A DNA stretch of 64,000 bases from Megachile rotundata (Eukaryota; Arthropoda; Insecta; Hymenoptera; Megachilidae): assembly GCF_050947335.1 (NCBI RefSeq), contig NW_027473317.1, forward strand, positions 3,100,001-3,164,000, written 5' to 3'. Position numbers and translations under genes: made by a program. Under the pieces are notes generated by a model. The model searched no databases. It worked only from the letters and a program-made list of their open reading frames with translations, and had not been told where the DNA came from. Positions 1-14,321 of the stretch are shown here, in pieces. Every line of letters begins with the position of its first letter. Within the stretch, counting starts at the first letter, position 1.

Positions 1-139
1 CGATTGTATGATTGCGATTGTATGATTGCGATTGTATGATTGCGATTGTATGATTGCGATTGTATGATTGCGATTGTATGATTGCGATTGTATGATTGCG
101 ATTGTATGATTGCGATTGTATGATTGCGATTGTATGATT
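1..139 (+). repeat. Run of T6C (GCGAT) units at window start
   Basis: Ten consecutive units carry GCGAT instead of GTGAT, the first cut by the window edge and the last at 126. The run probably continues to the left of the window. After it, plain units resume in phase. Confidence 0.95.
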
Positions 140-1065
140 GTGATTGTATGATTGTGATTGTATGATTGTGATTGTATGATTGTGATTGTATGATTGTCAT
201 TGTATGATTGTGATTGTATGATTGTGATTGTATGATTGTGATTGTATGATTGTGATTGTATGATTGTGATTGTGAGATTGTGATTGTGTGATTGTTATTG
301 TATGATTGTGATTGTATGACTGTGATTGTATGATTGTGATTGTATGATTGTGATTCTTTCATTGCGATTGTATGATTGTGATTGTATGATTGTGATTGTA
401 TGATTGTGATTGTACGATTGTGATTGTGAGATTGTGATTGTATGATTGTGATTGTATGATTGTGATTGTATGATTGCGATTGTATGATGGTGATTGTATG
501 ATTGTGATTGTATGATTGTGATTGTATGATTGTGATTGTGAGATTGTGATTGTATGATTGTGATTGTGTGATTGTTATTGTATGATTGTGATTGTATGAT
601 TGTGATCGTATGATTGTGATCGTATGATTGTGATCGTATGATTGTGATTGTAGAATTGTGATTGTATGATTGTGATTGTGTGATTGTGATTGTGTGATTG
701 TGATTGTATGATTGTGATTGTATGATTGTGATCGTATGATTGTGATTGTATAATTGTGATTGTATGATTGTGATTGTATGATTGTGATTGTATGATTGTG
801 ATTGTATGATTGTGATTGTATGATTGTGATTGTCAGATTGTGATTGTATGATTGTGATTGTATGACTGTGATTGTATGATTGTGATTGTATGATTGTGAT
901 TGTATGATTGTGATTGTATGATTGTGATTGTGAGATTGTGATTGTATGATTGTGATTGTGTGATTGTTATTGTATGATTGTGATTGTATGATTGTGATTG
1001 TATGATTGTGATTCTTTCATTGCGATTGTATGATTGTGATTGTATGATTGTGATTGTATGATTGT

Positions 1066-1205
1066 GATCGTATGATTGTGGTTGTATAATTAAGGTTGTA
1101 TGATTGTTTCTGTATGATTGTGATTGTATGATTGCGATTGTATGATTGTGATTGTATGATTGTGATTATGTGATTGTGATCGTATGATTGTGATTCTTTG
1201 ATTGC
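1066..1205 (+). repeat. Landmark block 1 (TAATTAAGG)
   Basis: This is a ten-unit block. It begins with GATCG, then GGTTGTATAATTAAGG, TGTTTCTG, a GCGAT unit, a GATTATGTG unit, a GATCG unit and finally GATTCTTTGATTGCG. AATTAAGG starts at 1088. The TTAA gives a TAA stop on the minus strand. It is the GATTATGTG subtype. Confidence 0.9.
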
Positions 1206-4200
1206 GATTGTATGATTGTGATTGTATGATTGTGATTGTATGATTGTGATTGTATGATTGTGATTGTATGATTGGGATTGTATGATTGTGATTGTATGAT
1301 TGTGATTGTATGATTGTGATTGCATGATTGTGATTGCATGATTGTGATTGTGTGATTGTGATTGTATGATTGTGATTGTATGATTGTGATCGTATGATTG
1401 TGATTCTTTGATTGCGATTGTATGATTGTGATAGTATGATTGTGATTGTATGATTGTGATTGTATGATTGTGATTGTATGATTGTAATTGTATGATTGTG
1501 ATTGCATGATTGTGATTGTATGATTGTGATTGTGTGATTGTGATTGTATGATTGTGATTGTATGATTGTGATTGTATGATTGTGATCGTATGATTGTGAT
1601 TGTAAGATTGTGATTGTGTGATTGTGATTGTATGATTGTGATTGTATGATTGTGATTGTATGATTGTGATCGTATGATTGTGATTGTAAGATTGTGATTG
1701 TGTGATTGCGATTGTATGATTGTGACTGTATGATTGTGATTGTATGATTGTGATTGTATGATTGTGATCGTATGATAGTGATTCTTTGATTGCGATTGTA
1801 TGATTGTGATTGTATGATTGTGATTGTATGATTGTGATTGTATGATTGTGATTGTATGATTGTGATTGTATGATTGTGATTGTATGATTGTGATTGTATG
1901 ATTGTGATTGTATGATTGTGATTGTATGATTGTGATTGTATGATGGTGATTGTATGATTGTGATTGTATGATTGTGATTGTATGATTGGGATTGTATGAT
2001 TGTGATTGTATGATTGTGATTGTATGATTGTGATTGCATGATTGTGATTGCGTGATTGTGATTGTGTGATTGTGATTGTATGATTGTGATTGTATGATTG
2101 TGATTGTATGATTGTGATCGTATGATTGTGATCGTATGATTGTGATTGTAGAATTGTGATTGTATGATTGTGATTGTGTGATCGTGACTGTGTGATTGTG
2201 ATTGTGTGATTGTGATTGTATGATTGTGATTGTATGATTGTGATTGTATGATTATGATCGTATGATTGTGATTGTAAGATGGTGATTGTGTGATTGCGAT
2301 TGTATGATTGTGACTGTATGATTGTGATTGTATGATTGTCATTGTATGATTGTGATTGAATGATTATGATTGTATGATTGTGATTGTATGATTGTGATTG
2401 TGTGATTGTGATTGTATGATTGCGATTGTATGATTGTGATTGTATGATTGTGATTGTATGATTGTGATCGTATGATTGTGATCGTATGATTGTGATCGTA
2501 TGATTGTGATCGTATAATTGTGATTGTATGATTCTGATCGTATGATTGTGATTGTAAGATTGTGATTGTAAGATTGTGATTGTAAGATTGTGATTGTGTG
2601 ATTGTTATTGTATGATTGTGATTGTATGATTGCGATCGTATGATTGTGATCGTATGATTGTGATTGTAGAATTGTGATTGTATGATTGTGATTGTGTGAT
2701 TGTGATTGTGTGATTGTGATTGTATGATTGTGATTGTATGATTGTGATCGTATGATTGTGATTGTATAATTGTGATTGTATGATTGTGATTGTATGATTG
2801 TGATTGTATGATTGTGATTGTATGATTGTGATTGTGAGATTGTGATTGTGTGATTGTTATTGTATGATTGTGATTGTATGATTGTGATTGTATGATTGTG
2901 ATTCTTTCATTGCGATTGTATGATTGTGATTGTATGATTGTGATTGTATGATTGTGATTGTACGATTGTGATTGTGAGATTGTGATTGTATGATTGTGAT
3001 TGTATGATTGTGATTGTATGATTGCGATTGTATGATTGTGATTGTATGATTGTGATTGTATGATTGTGATTGTGAGATTGTGATTGTATGATTGTGATAG
3101 TGTGATTGTTATTGTATGGTTGTGATTGTATGATTGTGATCGTATGATTGTGATCGTATGATTGTGATCGTATGATTGTGATTGTAGAATTGTGATTGTA
3201 TGATTGTGATTGTGTGATTGTGATTGTGTGATTGTGATTGTATGATTGTGATTGTATGATTGCGATCGTATGATTGTGATTGTATAATTGTGATTGTATG
3301 ATTGTGATTGTATGGTTGTGATTGTATGATTGTGATCGTATGATTGTGATTGTATAATTGTGATTGTATGATTGTGATTGTATGATTGTGATTGTATGAT
3401 TGTGATTGTATGATTGTGATTGTGTTATTGTGATTCTATGATTGTGATTGTATGATTGTGATTGTATGATTGTGATTGTGTGATTGTGATTGTATGATTG
3501 CGATTGTATGATTGTGATTGTATGATTGTGATGGTATGATTGTGATCGTATGATTGTGATTGTATGATTGTGATTGTATGATTGTGATTGTATGATTGTG
3601 ATTGTATGATTGCGATTGTATGATTCTGATTGTATGATTGTGATTGTATGATTGTGATTGTATGATCGTGATTGTATGATCGTGATTGTGAGATTGTGAT
3701 TGTATGATTGTGGTTGTATGGTTGTGATTGTATGATTGTGATTGTATGATTGTGATTGTATGACTGTGTTTGCATGATTGTGATTGTATGACGGTGATTG
3801 CGTGATTGTGATTGTATGATTGTGATTGTATGATTGTGATTGTATGATTGCGATTGTATGATTGTGATTGTAGGATTGTGATTGTATGATTGTGATCGTA
3901 TGATTGTGATCGTACGATTGTGATCGTATAATTGTGATTGTATGATTGTGATTGTATGATTGTGATTGTATGATTGTGATTGTATGATTGTGATTGTATG
4001 ATCGGGATTGTATGATCGTGATTGTGTGATTGTGATTGTATGATTGTGATTGTATGATTGTGATTGTATGATTGTTTCTGCATGATTGTGATTGTATGAT
4101 TGCGATTGTATGATTATGATTGTGTGATTGTGATTGTATGATTGTGATTGTGTGATTGTGATTGTGAGATTGCGATTGTATGATTTTGATTGTATGATCG

Positions 4201-5545
4201 TGATTGTATGATCGTGATTGTGAGATTGTGATTGTATGATTGTGATTGTATGATTGTGATTGTATGATTGTGATTGTATGATTGTGATTGTATGATTGTG
4301 ATTGTATGATAGTAATTGTATGATTGTGATCGTATGATTGTGATTGTATGATTGTGATTGTATGATTGTGATTGTATGATGGTGATTGTATGATTGTGAT
4401 TGTATGATTGTGATTGCATGATTGTGATTGCATGATTGTGATTGTATGATTGTGATTGTGTGATTGTGATTGTGTGATTGTGATTGTATGATTGTGATTG
4501 TATGATTGTGATCGTATGATTGTGATTGTAAGATTGTGATTGTGTGATTGTGATTGTATGATTGTGATTGTATGATTGTGATTGTATGATTGTGATTGTA
4601 TGATTGTGATTGTATGATTGTGATCGTATGATAGTGATTCTTTGATTGCGATTGTATGATTGTGATTGTATGATTGTGATCGTATGATGGTGATTCTTTG
4701 ATTGCAATTGTATGATTGTGATTGTATGATTGTGATTGTATGATTGGGATTGTATGATTGTGATTGTATGATTGTGATTGTATGATTGTGATTGCATGAT
4801 TGTGATTGCATGATTGTGATTGTGTGATTGTGATTGTATGATTGTGATTGTATGATTGTGATTGTATGATTGTGATCGTATGATTGTGATCGTATGATTG
4901 TGATTGTAAGATTGTGATTGTGTGATTGTGATTGTATGATTGTGATTGTATGATTGTGATTGTATGATTGTGATTCTTTCATTGTGATTTTATGATTGTG
5001 ATTGTGTGATTGTGATTGTATGATTGTTATTGTATGATTGCGATTGTATGATTGTGATTGTATGATAGTGATTGTATGATTGTGATTGTATGATTGTGAT
5101 TTTATGATTGTGATTGTATGATTGTGATTGTATGATTGTGATTGTATGATTGTGATTGTATGATTGTGATTGTGAGATTGTGATTGTATGATTGTGATTG
5201 TGTGATTGTTATTGTATGATTGTGATTGTATGATTGTGATCGTATGATTGTGATCGTATGATTGTGATCGTATGATTGTGATTGTAGAATTGTGATTGTA
5301 TGATTGTGATTGTGTGATTGTGATTGTGTGATTGTGATTTTATGATTGTGATTGTATGATTGTGATCGTATGATTGTGATTGTATAATTGTGATTGTATG
5401 ATTGTGATTGTATGATTGTGATTGTATGATTGTGATTGTATGATTGTGATTGTATGATTGTGATTGTATGATTGTGATTCTTTCATTGCGATTGTATGAT
5501 TGTGATTGTATGATTGTGATTGTATGATTGTGATTGTATGATTGT

Positions 5546-5685
5546 GATCGTATGATTGTGGTTGTATAATTAAGGTTGTATGATTGTTTCTGTATGATTG
5601 TGATTGTATGATTGCGATTGTATGATTGTGATTGTATGATTGTGATTATGTGATTGTGATCGTATGATTGTGATTCTTTGATTGC
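5546..5685 (+). repeat. Landmark block 2
   Basis: Same ten-unit order as block 1, with AATTAAGG at 5568, exactly 320 units (4,480 bp) after block 1. GATTATGTG subtype. Confidence 0.9.
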
Positions 5686-6352
5686 GATTGTATGATTGTG
5701 ATTGTATGATTGTGATTGTATGATTGTGATTGTATGATTGTGATTGAATGATTGTGATTGTATGATTGTGATTGTATGATTGTGAGTGTACGATTGTGAT
5801 TGTATGATTGTGATTGTATGATTGTGATTGTATGATTGTGATTGTATGATTGGGATTGTATGATTGTGATTGTATGATTGTGATTGTATGATTGTGATTG
5901 CATGATTGTGATTGCATGATTCTGATTGTGTGATTGTGATTGTATGATTGTGATTGTATGATTGTGATCGTATGATTGTGATTCTTTGATTGCGATTGTA
6001 TGATTGTGATAGTATGATTGTGATTGTATGATTGTGATTGTATGATTGTGATTGTATGATTGTAATTGTATGATTGTGATTGCATGATTGTGATTGTATG
6101 ATTGTGATTGTGTGATTGTGATTGTATGATTGTGATTGTATGATTGTGATTGTATGATTGTGATCGTATGATTGTGATTGTAAGATTGTGATTGTGTGAT
6201 TGTGATTGTATGATTGTGATTGTATGATTGTGATTGTATGATTGTGATCGTATGATTGTGATTGTAAGATTGTGATTGTGTGATTGCGATTGTATGATTG
6301 TGATTGTATGATTGTGATTGTATGATCGTGATTGTATGATCGTGATTGTGAG

Positions 6353-6613
6353 ATTGTGATTGTATGATTGTGATTGTATGATTGTGATTGTATGATTGTG
6401 ATTGTATGATTGTGATTGTATGATTGTGATTGTATGATTGTGATTGTATGATTGTGATTGTATGATTGTGATTGTATGATTGTGATTGTATGATTGTGAT
6501 TGTATGATTGTGATTGTATGATTGTGATTGTATGATTGTGATTGTATGATTGTGATTGTATGATTGTGATTGTATGATTGTGATTGTATGATTGTGATTG
6601 TATGATTGTGATT
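6353..6613 (+). repeat. Run of unmutated units
   Basis: About 18 consecutive consensus units lie between two GTGAG units (6348 and 6614). This is the longest plain run I noticed in zone 1. Confidence 0.85.
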
Positions 6614-7589
6614 GTGAGATTGTGATTGTATGATTGTGATTGTGTGATTGTTATTGTATGATTGTGATTGTATGATTGTGATCGTATGATTGTGATCGTA
6701 TGATTGTGATTGTAGAATTGTGATTGTATGATTGTGATTGTGTGATTGTGATTGTATGATTGTGATTGTATGATTGTGATTGTATGATTGTGATTGTATG
6801 ATTGTGATTGTGTTATTGTGATTCTATGATTGTGATTGTATGATTGTGATTGTATGATTGTGATTGTGTGATTGTGATTGTATGATTGCGATTGTATGAT
6901 TGTGATTGTATGATTGTGATGGTATGATTGTGATCGTATGATTGTGATCGTATGATTGTGATCGTATGATTGTGATCGTATAATTGTGATTGTATGATTC
7001 TGATCGTATGATTGTGATTGTAAGATTGTGATTGTGTGATTGCGATTCTATGATTGTGACTGTATGATTGTGATTGTATGATTGTCATTGTATGATTGTG
7101 ACTGTATGATTGTGATTGTATGGTTGTGATTGTATGGTTGTGATTGTATGATTGTGATTGTATGATTGCGATTGTATGATTGCGATTGTATGATTGTGAT
7201 CGTATGATTGTGATCGTATGATTGTGATTGTATGATTGTGATTGTATGATTGTGATTGTATGATTGTGATTGTATGATTGTGATTGTATGATTGCGATTG
7301 TATGATTCTGATTGTATGATTGTGATTGTATGATTGTGATTGTATGATCGTGATTGTATGATCGTGATTGTATGATCGTGATTGTGAGATTGTGATTGTA
7401 TGATTGTGGTTGTATGGTTGTGATTGTATGATTGTGATTGTATGACTGTGTTTGCATGATTGTGATTGTATGACGGTGATTGCGTGATTGTGATTGTATG
7501 ATTGTGATTGTATGATTGTGATTGTATGATTGCGATTGTATGATTGTGATTGTATGATTGTGATTGTATGATTGTGATCGTATGATTGT

Positions 7590-7597
7590 GATTTATG
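7590..7597 (+). other. 13-bp unit (G11 deleted), lineage 1
   Basis: GTGATTTATG replaces GTGATTGTATG. The phase shifts by -1 here. The right flank has two plain units, then GTGTTTGCATG. Confidence 0.93.
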
Positions 7598-8566
7598 ATT
7601 GTGATTGTATGATTGTGATTGTATGATTGTGTTTGCATGATTGTGATTGTATGATTGTGATTGTGTGATTGTGATTGTATGATTGTGATTGTATGATTGT
7701 GATTGTATGATTGTTTCTGCATGATTGTGATTGTATGATTGCGATTGTATGATTATGATTGTGTGATTGTGATTGTATGATTGTGATTGTGTGATTGTGA
7801 TTGTGAGATTGCGATTGTATGATTTTGATTGTATGATCGTGATTGTATGATCGTGATTGTGATATTGTGATTGTATGATTGTGATTGTATGATTGTGATT
7901 GTATGATTGTGATTGTATGATTGTGATTGTATGATTGTGATTGTATGATTGTGATTGTATGATAGTAATTGTATGATTGTGATCGTATGATTGTGATTGT
8001 ATGATTGTGATTGTATGATTGTGATTGTATGATGGTGATTGTATGATTGTGATTGTATGATTGTGATTGCATGATTGTGATTGCATGATTGTGATTGTAT
8101 GATTGTGATTGTGTGATTGTGATTGTGTGATTGTGATTGTATGATTGTGATTGTATGATTGTGATCGTATGATAGTGATTCTTTGATTGCGATTGTATGA
8201 TTGTGATTGTATGATTGTGATTGTATGATTGTGATCGTATGATGGTGATTCTTTGATTGCAATTGTATGATTGTGATTGTATGATTGGGATTGTATGATT
8301 GGGATTGTATGATTGTGATTGTATGATTGTGATTGTATGATTGTGATTGCATGATTGTGATTGCATGATTGTGATTGTGTGATTGTGATTGTATGATTGT
8401 GATTGTATGATTGTGATTGTATGATTGTGATCGTATGATTGTGATCGTATGATTGTGATTGTAAGATTGTGATTGTGTGATTGCGATTGTATGATTGGGA
8501 CTGTATGATTGTGATTGTATGATTGTGTTTGTATGATTGTGATCGTATGATTGTGATTCTTTGATT

Positions 8567-8818
8567 GCGATTGAATGATTGCGATTGTATGATTGCGATT
8601 GTATGATTGCGATTGTATGATTGCGATTGTATGATTGCGATTGTATGATTGCGATTGTATGATTGCGATTGTATGATTGCGATTGTATGATTGCGATTGT
8701 ATGATTGCGATTGTATGATTGCGATTGTATGATTGCGATTGTATGATTGCGATTGTATGATTGCGATTGTATGATTGCGATTGTATGATTGCGATTGTAT
8801 GATTGCGATTGTATGATT
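8567..8818 (+). repeat. Run of 18 T6C (GCGAT) units
   Basis: GCGAT occurs at every 14-bp step from 8567 to 8805. Only the first of these units has another change (GATTGAATG). Elsewhere GCGAT units are mostly isolated or in twos. This run marks local amplification of a single variant unit. Confidence 0.95.
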
Positions 8819-9212
8819 GTGATTGTATGATTGTGATTGTATGATTGTGATTGTATGATTGTCATTGTATGATTGTGATTGTATGATTGTGATTGTATGA
8901 TTGTGATTGCATGATTGTGATTGGATGATTGTGATTGTATGATTGTGATTGTATGATTGTGATTGTATGATTCTGATTGTATGATTGTGATTGTATGATT
9001 GTGATTGTATGATTGTGATTGTATGATTGTGATTGTCAGATTGTGATTGTATGATTGTGATTGTATGATTGTGATTGTATGATTGTGATTGTGAGATTGT
9101 GATTGTGTGATTGTTATTGTATGATTGTGATTGTATGATTGTGATTGTATGATTGTGATTCTTTCATTGCGATTGTATGATTGTGATTGTATGATTGTGA
9201 TTGTATGATTGT

Positions 9213-9352
9213 GATCGTATGATTGTGGTTGTATAATTAAGGTTGTATGATTGTTTCTGTATGATTGTGATTGTATGATTGCGATTGTATGATTGTGATT
9301 GTATGATTGTGATTATATGATTGTGATCGTATGATTGTGATTCTTTGATTGC
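9213..9352 (+). repeat. Landmark block 3
   Basis: AATTAAGG at 9235. This block has GATTATATG, the subtype otherwise confined to positions beyond 28 kb, so it is the odd one out among its neighbours. It lies 262 units minus one base after block 2; the missing base is at 7590. Confidence 0.9.
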
Positions 9353-10206
9353 GATTGTATGATTGTGATTGTATGATTGTGATTGTATGATTGTGATTGT
9401 ATGATTGTGATTGAATGATTGTGATTGTATGATTGTGATTCTTTGATTGCGATTGTATGATTGTGATAGTATGATTGTGATTGTATGATTGTGATTGTAT
9501 GATTGTGATTGTATGATTGTAATTGTATGATTGTGATTGCATGATTGTGATTGTATGATTGTGATTGTGTGATTGTGATTGTATGATTGTGATTGTATGA
9601 TTGTGATTGTATGATTGTGATTGTATGATTGTGATTCTTTTATTGTGATTTTATGATTGTGATTGTGTGATTGTGATTGTATGATTGTTATTGTATGATT
9701 GTCACTGTATGATTGTGATTGTATGATAGTGATTGTATGATTGTGATTGTATGATTGTGATTGTGAGATTGTGATTGTATGATTGTGATTGTGTGATTGT
9801 GATTGTGTGATTGTGATTGTATGATTGTGATTGTATGATTGTGATCGTATGATTGTGATTGTATAATTGTGATTGTATGATTGTGATTGTATGATTGTGA
9901 TTGTATGATTGTGATTGTATGATTGTGATTGTATGATTGTGATTGTCAGATTGTGATTGTATGATTGTGATTGTATGATTGTGATTGTATGATTGTGATT
10001 GTATGATTGTGATTGTATGATTGTGATTGTATGATTGTGATTGTATGATTGTGATTGTGAGATTGTGATTGTATGATTGTGATTGTGTGATTGTTATTGT
10101 ATGATTGTGATTGTATGATTGTGATTGTATGATTGTGATTCTTTCATTGCGATTGTATGATTGTGATTGTATGATTGTGATTGTATGATTGTGATTGTAT
10201 GATTGT

Positions 10207-10346
10207 GATCGTATGATTGTGGTTGTATAATTAAGGTTGTATGATTGTTTCTGTATGATTGTGATTGTATGATTGCGATTGTATGATTGTGATTGTATGA
10301 TTGTGATTATGTGATTGTGATCGTATGATTGTGATTCTTTGATTGC
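10207..10346 (+). repeat. Landmark block 4
   Basis: AATTAAGG at 10229, exactly 71 units (994 bp) after block 3. GATTATGTG subtype. Confidence 0.9.
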
Positions 10347-12838
10347 GATTGTATGATTGTGATTGTATGATTGTGATTGTATGATTGTGATTGTATGATT
10401 GTGATTGAATGATTGTGATTGTATGATTGTGATTGTATGATTGTGATTGTACGATTGTGATTGTATGATTGTGATTGTATGATTGTGATTGTATGATTGT
10501 GATTGTATGATTGGGATTGTATGATTGTGATTGTATGATTGTGATTGTATGATTGTGATTGCATGATTGTGATTGCATGATTGTGATTGTATGATTGTGA
10601 TTGTATGATTGTGATCGTATGATTGTGATTCTTTGATTGCGATTGTATGATTGTGATAGTATGATTGTGATTGTATGATTGTGATTGTATGATTGTAATT
10701 GTATGATTGTGATTGCATGATTGTGATTGTATGATTGTGATTGTGTGATTGTGATTGTATGATTGTGATTGTATGATTGTGATTGTATGATTGTGATCGT
10801 ATGATTGTGATTGTAAGATTGTGATTGTGTGATTGTGATTGTATGATTGTGATTGTATGATTGTGATTGTATGATTGTGATCGTATGATTGTGATTGTAA
10901 GATTGTGATTGTGTGATTGCGATTGTATGATTGTGACTGTATGATTGTGATTGTATGATTGTGATTGTTTGATTGTGATCGTATGATAGTGATTCTTTGA
11001 TTGCGATTGTATGATTGTGATTGTATGATTGTGATTGTATGATTGTGATTGCATGATTGTGATTGCATGACTGTGATTGTGTGATTGTGATTGTATGATT
11101 GTGATTGTATGATTGTGATTGTATGATTGTGATCGTATGATTGTGATCGTATGATTGTGATTGTAGAATTGTGATTGTATGATTGTGATTGTGTGATTGT
11201 GATTGTGTGATTGTGATTGTGTGATTGTGATTGTATGATTGTGATTGTATGATTGTGATTGTATGATTATGATCGTATGATTGTGATTGTAAGATGGTGA
11301 TTGTGTGATTGCGATTGTATGATTGTGACTGTATGATTGTGATTGTATGATTGTCATTGTATGATTGTGATTGAATGATTATGATTGTATGATTGTGATT
11401 GTATGATTGTGATTGTGTGATTGTGATTGTATGATTGCGATTGTATGATTGTGATTGTATGATTGTGATTGTATGATTGTGATCGTATGATTGTGATCGT
11501 ATGATTGTGATCGTATGATTGTGATCGTATAATTGTGATTGTATGATTCTGATCGTATGATTGTGATTGTAAGATTATGATTGTAAGATTGTGATTGTAA
11601 GATTGTGATTGTGTGATTGTTATTGTATGATTGTGATTGTATGATTGCGATCGTATGATTGTGATCGTATGATTGTGATTGTAGAATTGTGATTGTATGA
11701 TTGTGATTGTGTGATTGTGATTGTGTGATTGTGATTGTATGATTGTGATTGTATTATTGTGATCGTATGATTGTGATTGTATAATTGTGATTGTATGATT
11801 GTGATTGTATGATTGTGATTGTATGATTGTGATTGTATGATTGTGATTGTATGATTGTGATTGTGTTATTGTGATTCTATGATTGTGATTGTATGATTGT
11901 GATTGTATGATTGTGATTGTGTGATTGTGATTGTATGATTGCGATTGTATGATTGTGATTGTATGATTGTGATGGTATGATTGTGATCGTATGATTGTGA
12001 TCGTATGATTGTGATCGTATGATTGTGATCGTATAATTGTGATTGTATGATTCTGATCGTATGATTGTGATTGTAAGATTGTGATTGTGTGATTGCGATT
12101 CTATGATTGTGACTGTATGATTGTGATTGTATGATTGTCATTGTATGATTGTGACTGTATGATTGTGATTGTATGGTTGTGATTGTATGGTTGTGATTGT
12201 ATGATTGTGATTGTATGATTGCGATTGTATGATTGCGATTGTATGATTGTGATCGTATGATTGTGATCGTATGATTGTGATTGTATGATTGTGATTGTAT
12301 GATTGTGATTGTATGATTGTGATTGTATGATTGCGATTGTATGATTCTGATTGTATGATTGTGATTGTATGATTGTGATTGTATGATCGTGATTGTATGA
12401 TCGAGATTGTGAGATTGTGATTGTATGATTGTGGTTGTATGGTTGTGATTGTATGATTGTGATTGTATGATTGTGATTGTATGACTGTGTTTGCATGATT
12501 GTGATTGTATGACGGTGATTGCGTGATTGTGATTGTATGATTGTGATTGTATGATTGTGATTGTATGATTGCGATTGTATGATTGTGATTGTATGATTGT
12601 GATTGTATGATTGTGATCGTATGATTGTGATCGTACGATTGTGATCGTATAATTGTGATTGTATGATTGTGATTGTATGATTGTGATTGTATGATTGTGA
12701 TTGTATGATTGTGAATGTATGATCGGGATTGTATGATCGTGATTGTGAGATTGTGATTGTATGATTGTGATTGTATGATTGTGATTGTATGATTGTGATT
12801 GCATGATTGTGATTGTATGATTGTGATTGTATGATTGT

Positions 12839-12846
12839 GATTAATG
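12839..12846 (+). other. 13-bp unit, lineage 1 with extra change
   Basis: GTGATTAATG replaces GTGATTGTATG. The flanks are those of lineage 1, so it is probably the G11 deletion followed by T-to-A. It is the only TTAA I found outside the landmark blocks. Confidence 0.9.
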
Positions 12847-14181
12847 ATTGTGATTGTATGATTGTGATTGTATGATTGTGTTTGCATGATTGTGATTGTA
12901 TGATTGTGATTGTGTGATTGTGATTGTATGATTGTGATTGTATGATTGTGATTGTATGATTGTTTCTGCATGATTGTGATTGTATGATTGCGATTGTATG
13001 ATTATGATTGTGTGATTGTGATTGTATGATTGTGATTGTGTGATTGTGATTGTGAGATTGCGATTGTATGATTTTGATTGTATGATCGTGATTGTATGAT
13101 CGTGATTGTGAGATTGTGATTGTATGATTGTGATTGTATGATTGTGATTGTATGATTGTGATTGTATGATTGTGATTGTATGATTGTGATTGTATGATAG
13201 TAATTGTATGATTGTGATCGTATGATTGTGATTGTATGATTGTGATTGTATGATTGTGATTGTATGATGGTGATTGTTTGATTGTGATTGTATGATTGTG
13301 ATTGCATGATTGTGATTGCATGATTGTGATTGTATGATTGTGATTGTATGATTGTGATCGTATGATGGTGATTCTTTGATTGCAATTGTATGATTGTGAT
13401 TGTATGATTGTGATTGTATGATTGGGATTGTATGATTGTGATTGTATGATTGTGATTGTATGATTGTGATTGCATGATTGTGATTGCATGATTGTGATTG
13501 TGTGATTGTGATTGTATGATTGTGATTGTATGATTGTGATTGTATGATTGTGATCGTATGATTGTGATCGTATGATTGTGATTGTAAGATTGTGATTGTG
13601 TGATTGTGATTGTATGATTGTGATTGTATGATTGTGATTGTATGATTGTGATTCTTTCATTGTGATTTTATGATTGTGATTGTGTGATTGTGATTGTATG
13701 ATTGTTATTGTATGATTGCGATTGTATGATTGTGATTGTATGATAGTGATTGTATGATTGTGATTGTATGATTGTGATTTTATGATTGTGATTGTATGAT
13801 TGTGATTGTATGATTGTGATTGTATGATTGTGATTGTATGATTGTGATTGTGAGATTGTGATTGTATGATTGTGATTGTGTGATTGTTATTGTATGATTG
13901 TGATTGTATGATTGTGATCGTATGATTGTGATCGTATGATTGTGATCGTATGATTGTGATTGTAGAATTGTGATTGTATGATTGTGATTGTGTGATTGTG
14001 ATTGTGTGATTGTGATTGTGTGATTGTGATTGTATGATTGTGATTGTATGATTGTGATCGTATGATTGTGATTGTATAATTGTGATTGTATGATTGTGAT
14101 TGTATGATTGTGATTGTATGATTGTGATTCTTTCATTGCGATTGTATGATTGTGATTGTATGATTGTGATTGTATGATTGT

Positions 14182-14321
14182 GATCGTATGATTGTGGTTG
14201 TATAATTAAGGTTGTATGATTGTTTCTGTATGATTGTGATTGTATGATTGCGATTGTATGATTGTGATTGTATGATTGTGATTATGTGATTGTGATCGTA
14301 TGATTGTGATTCTTTGATTGC
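14182..14321 (+). repeat. Landmark block 5
   Basis: AATTAAGG at 14204. It lies in the left copy of the 2,743-bp tandem duplication. GATTATGTG subtype. Confidence 0.9.

Noticed and set aside
1083..1093. TATAAT in the landmark block as a promoter -10 element
   Set aside because: No matching upstream element or downstream gene. The setting is a eukaryote-like satellite, and TATAAT also appears in isolated T-to-A variants of the plain unit.
1088..1095. TTAA as scars of piggyBac-type insertion or excision
   Set aside because: TTAA is a piggyBac target, but all 17 copies sit in the same duplicated block with no element remnant, so block amplification explains them.
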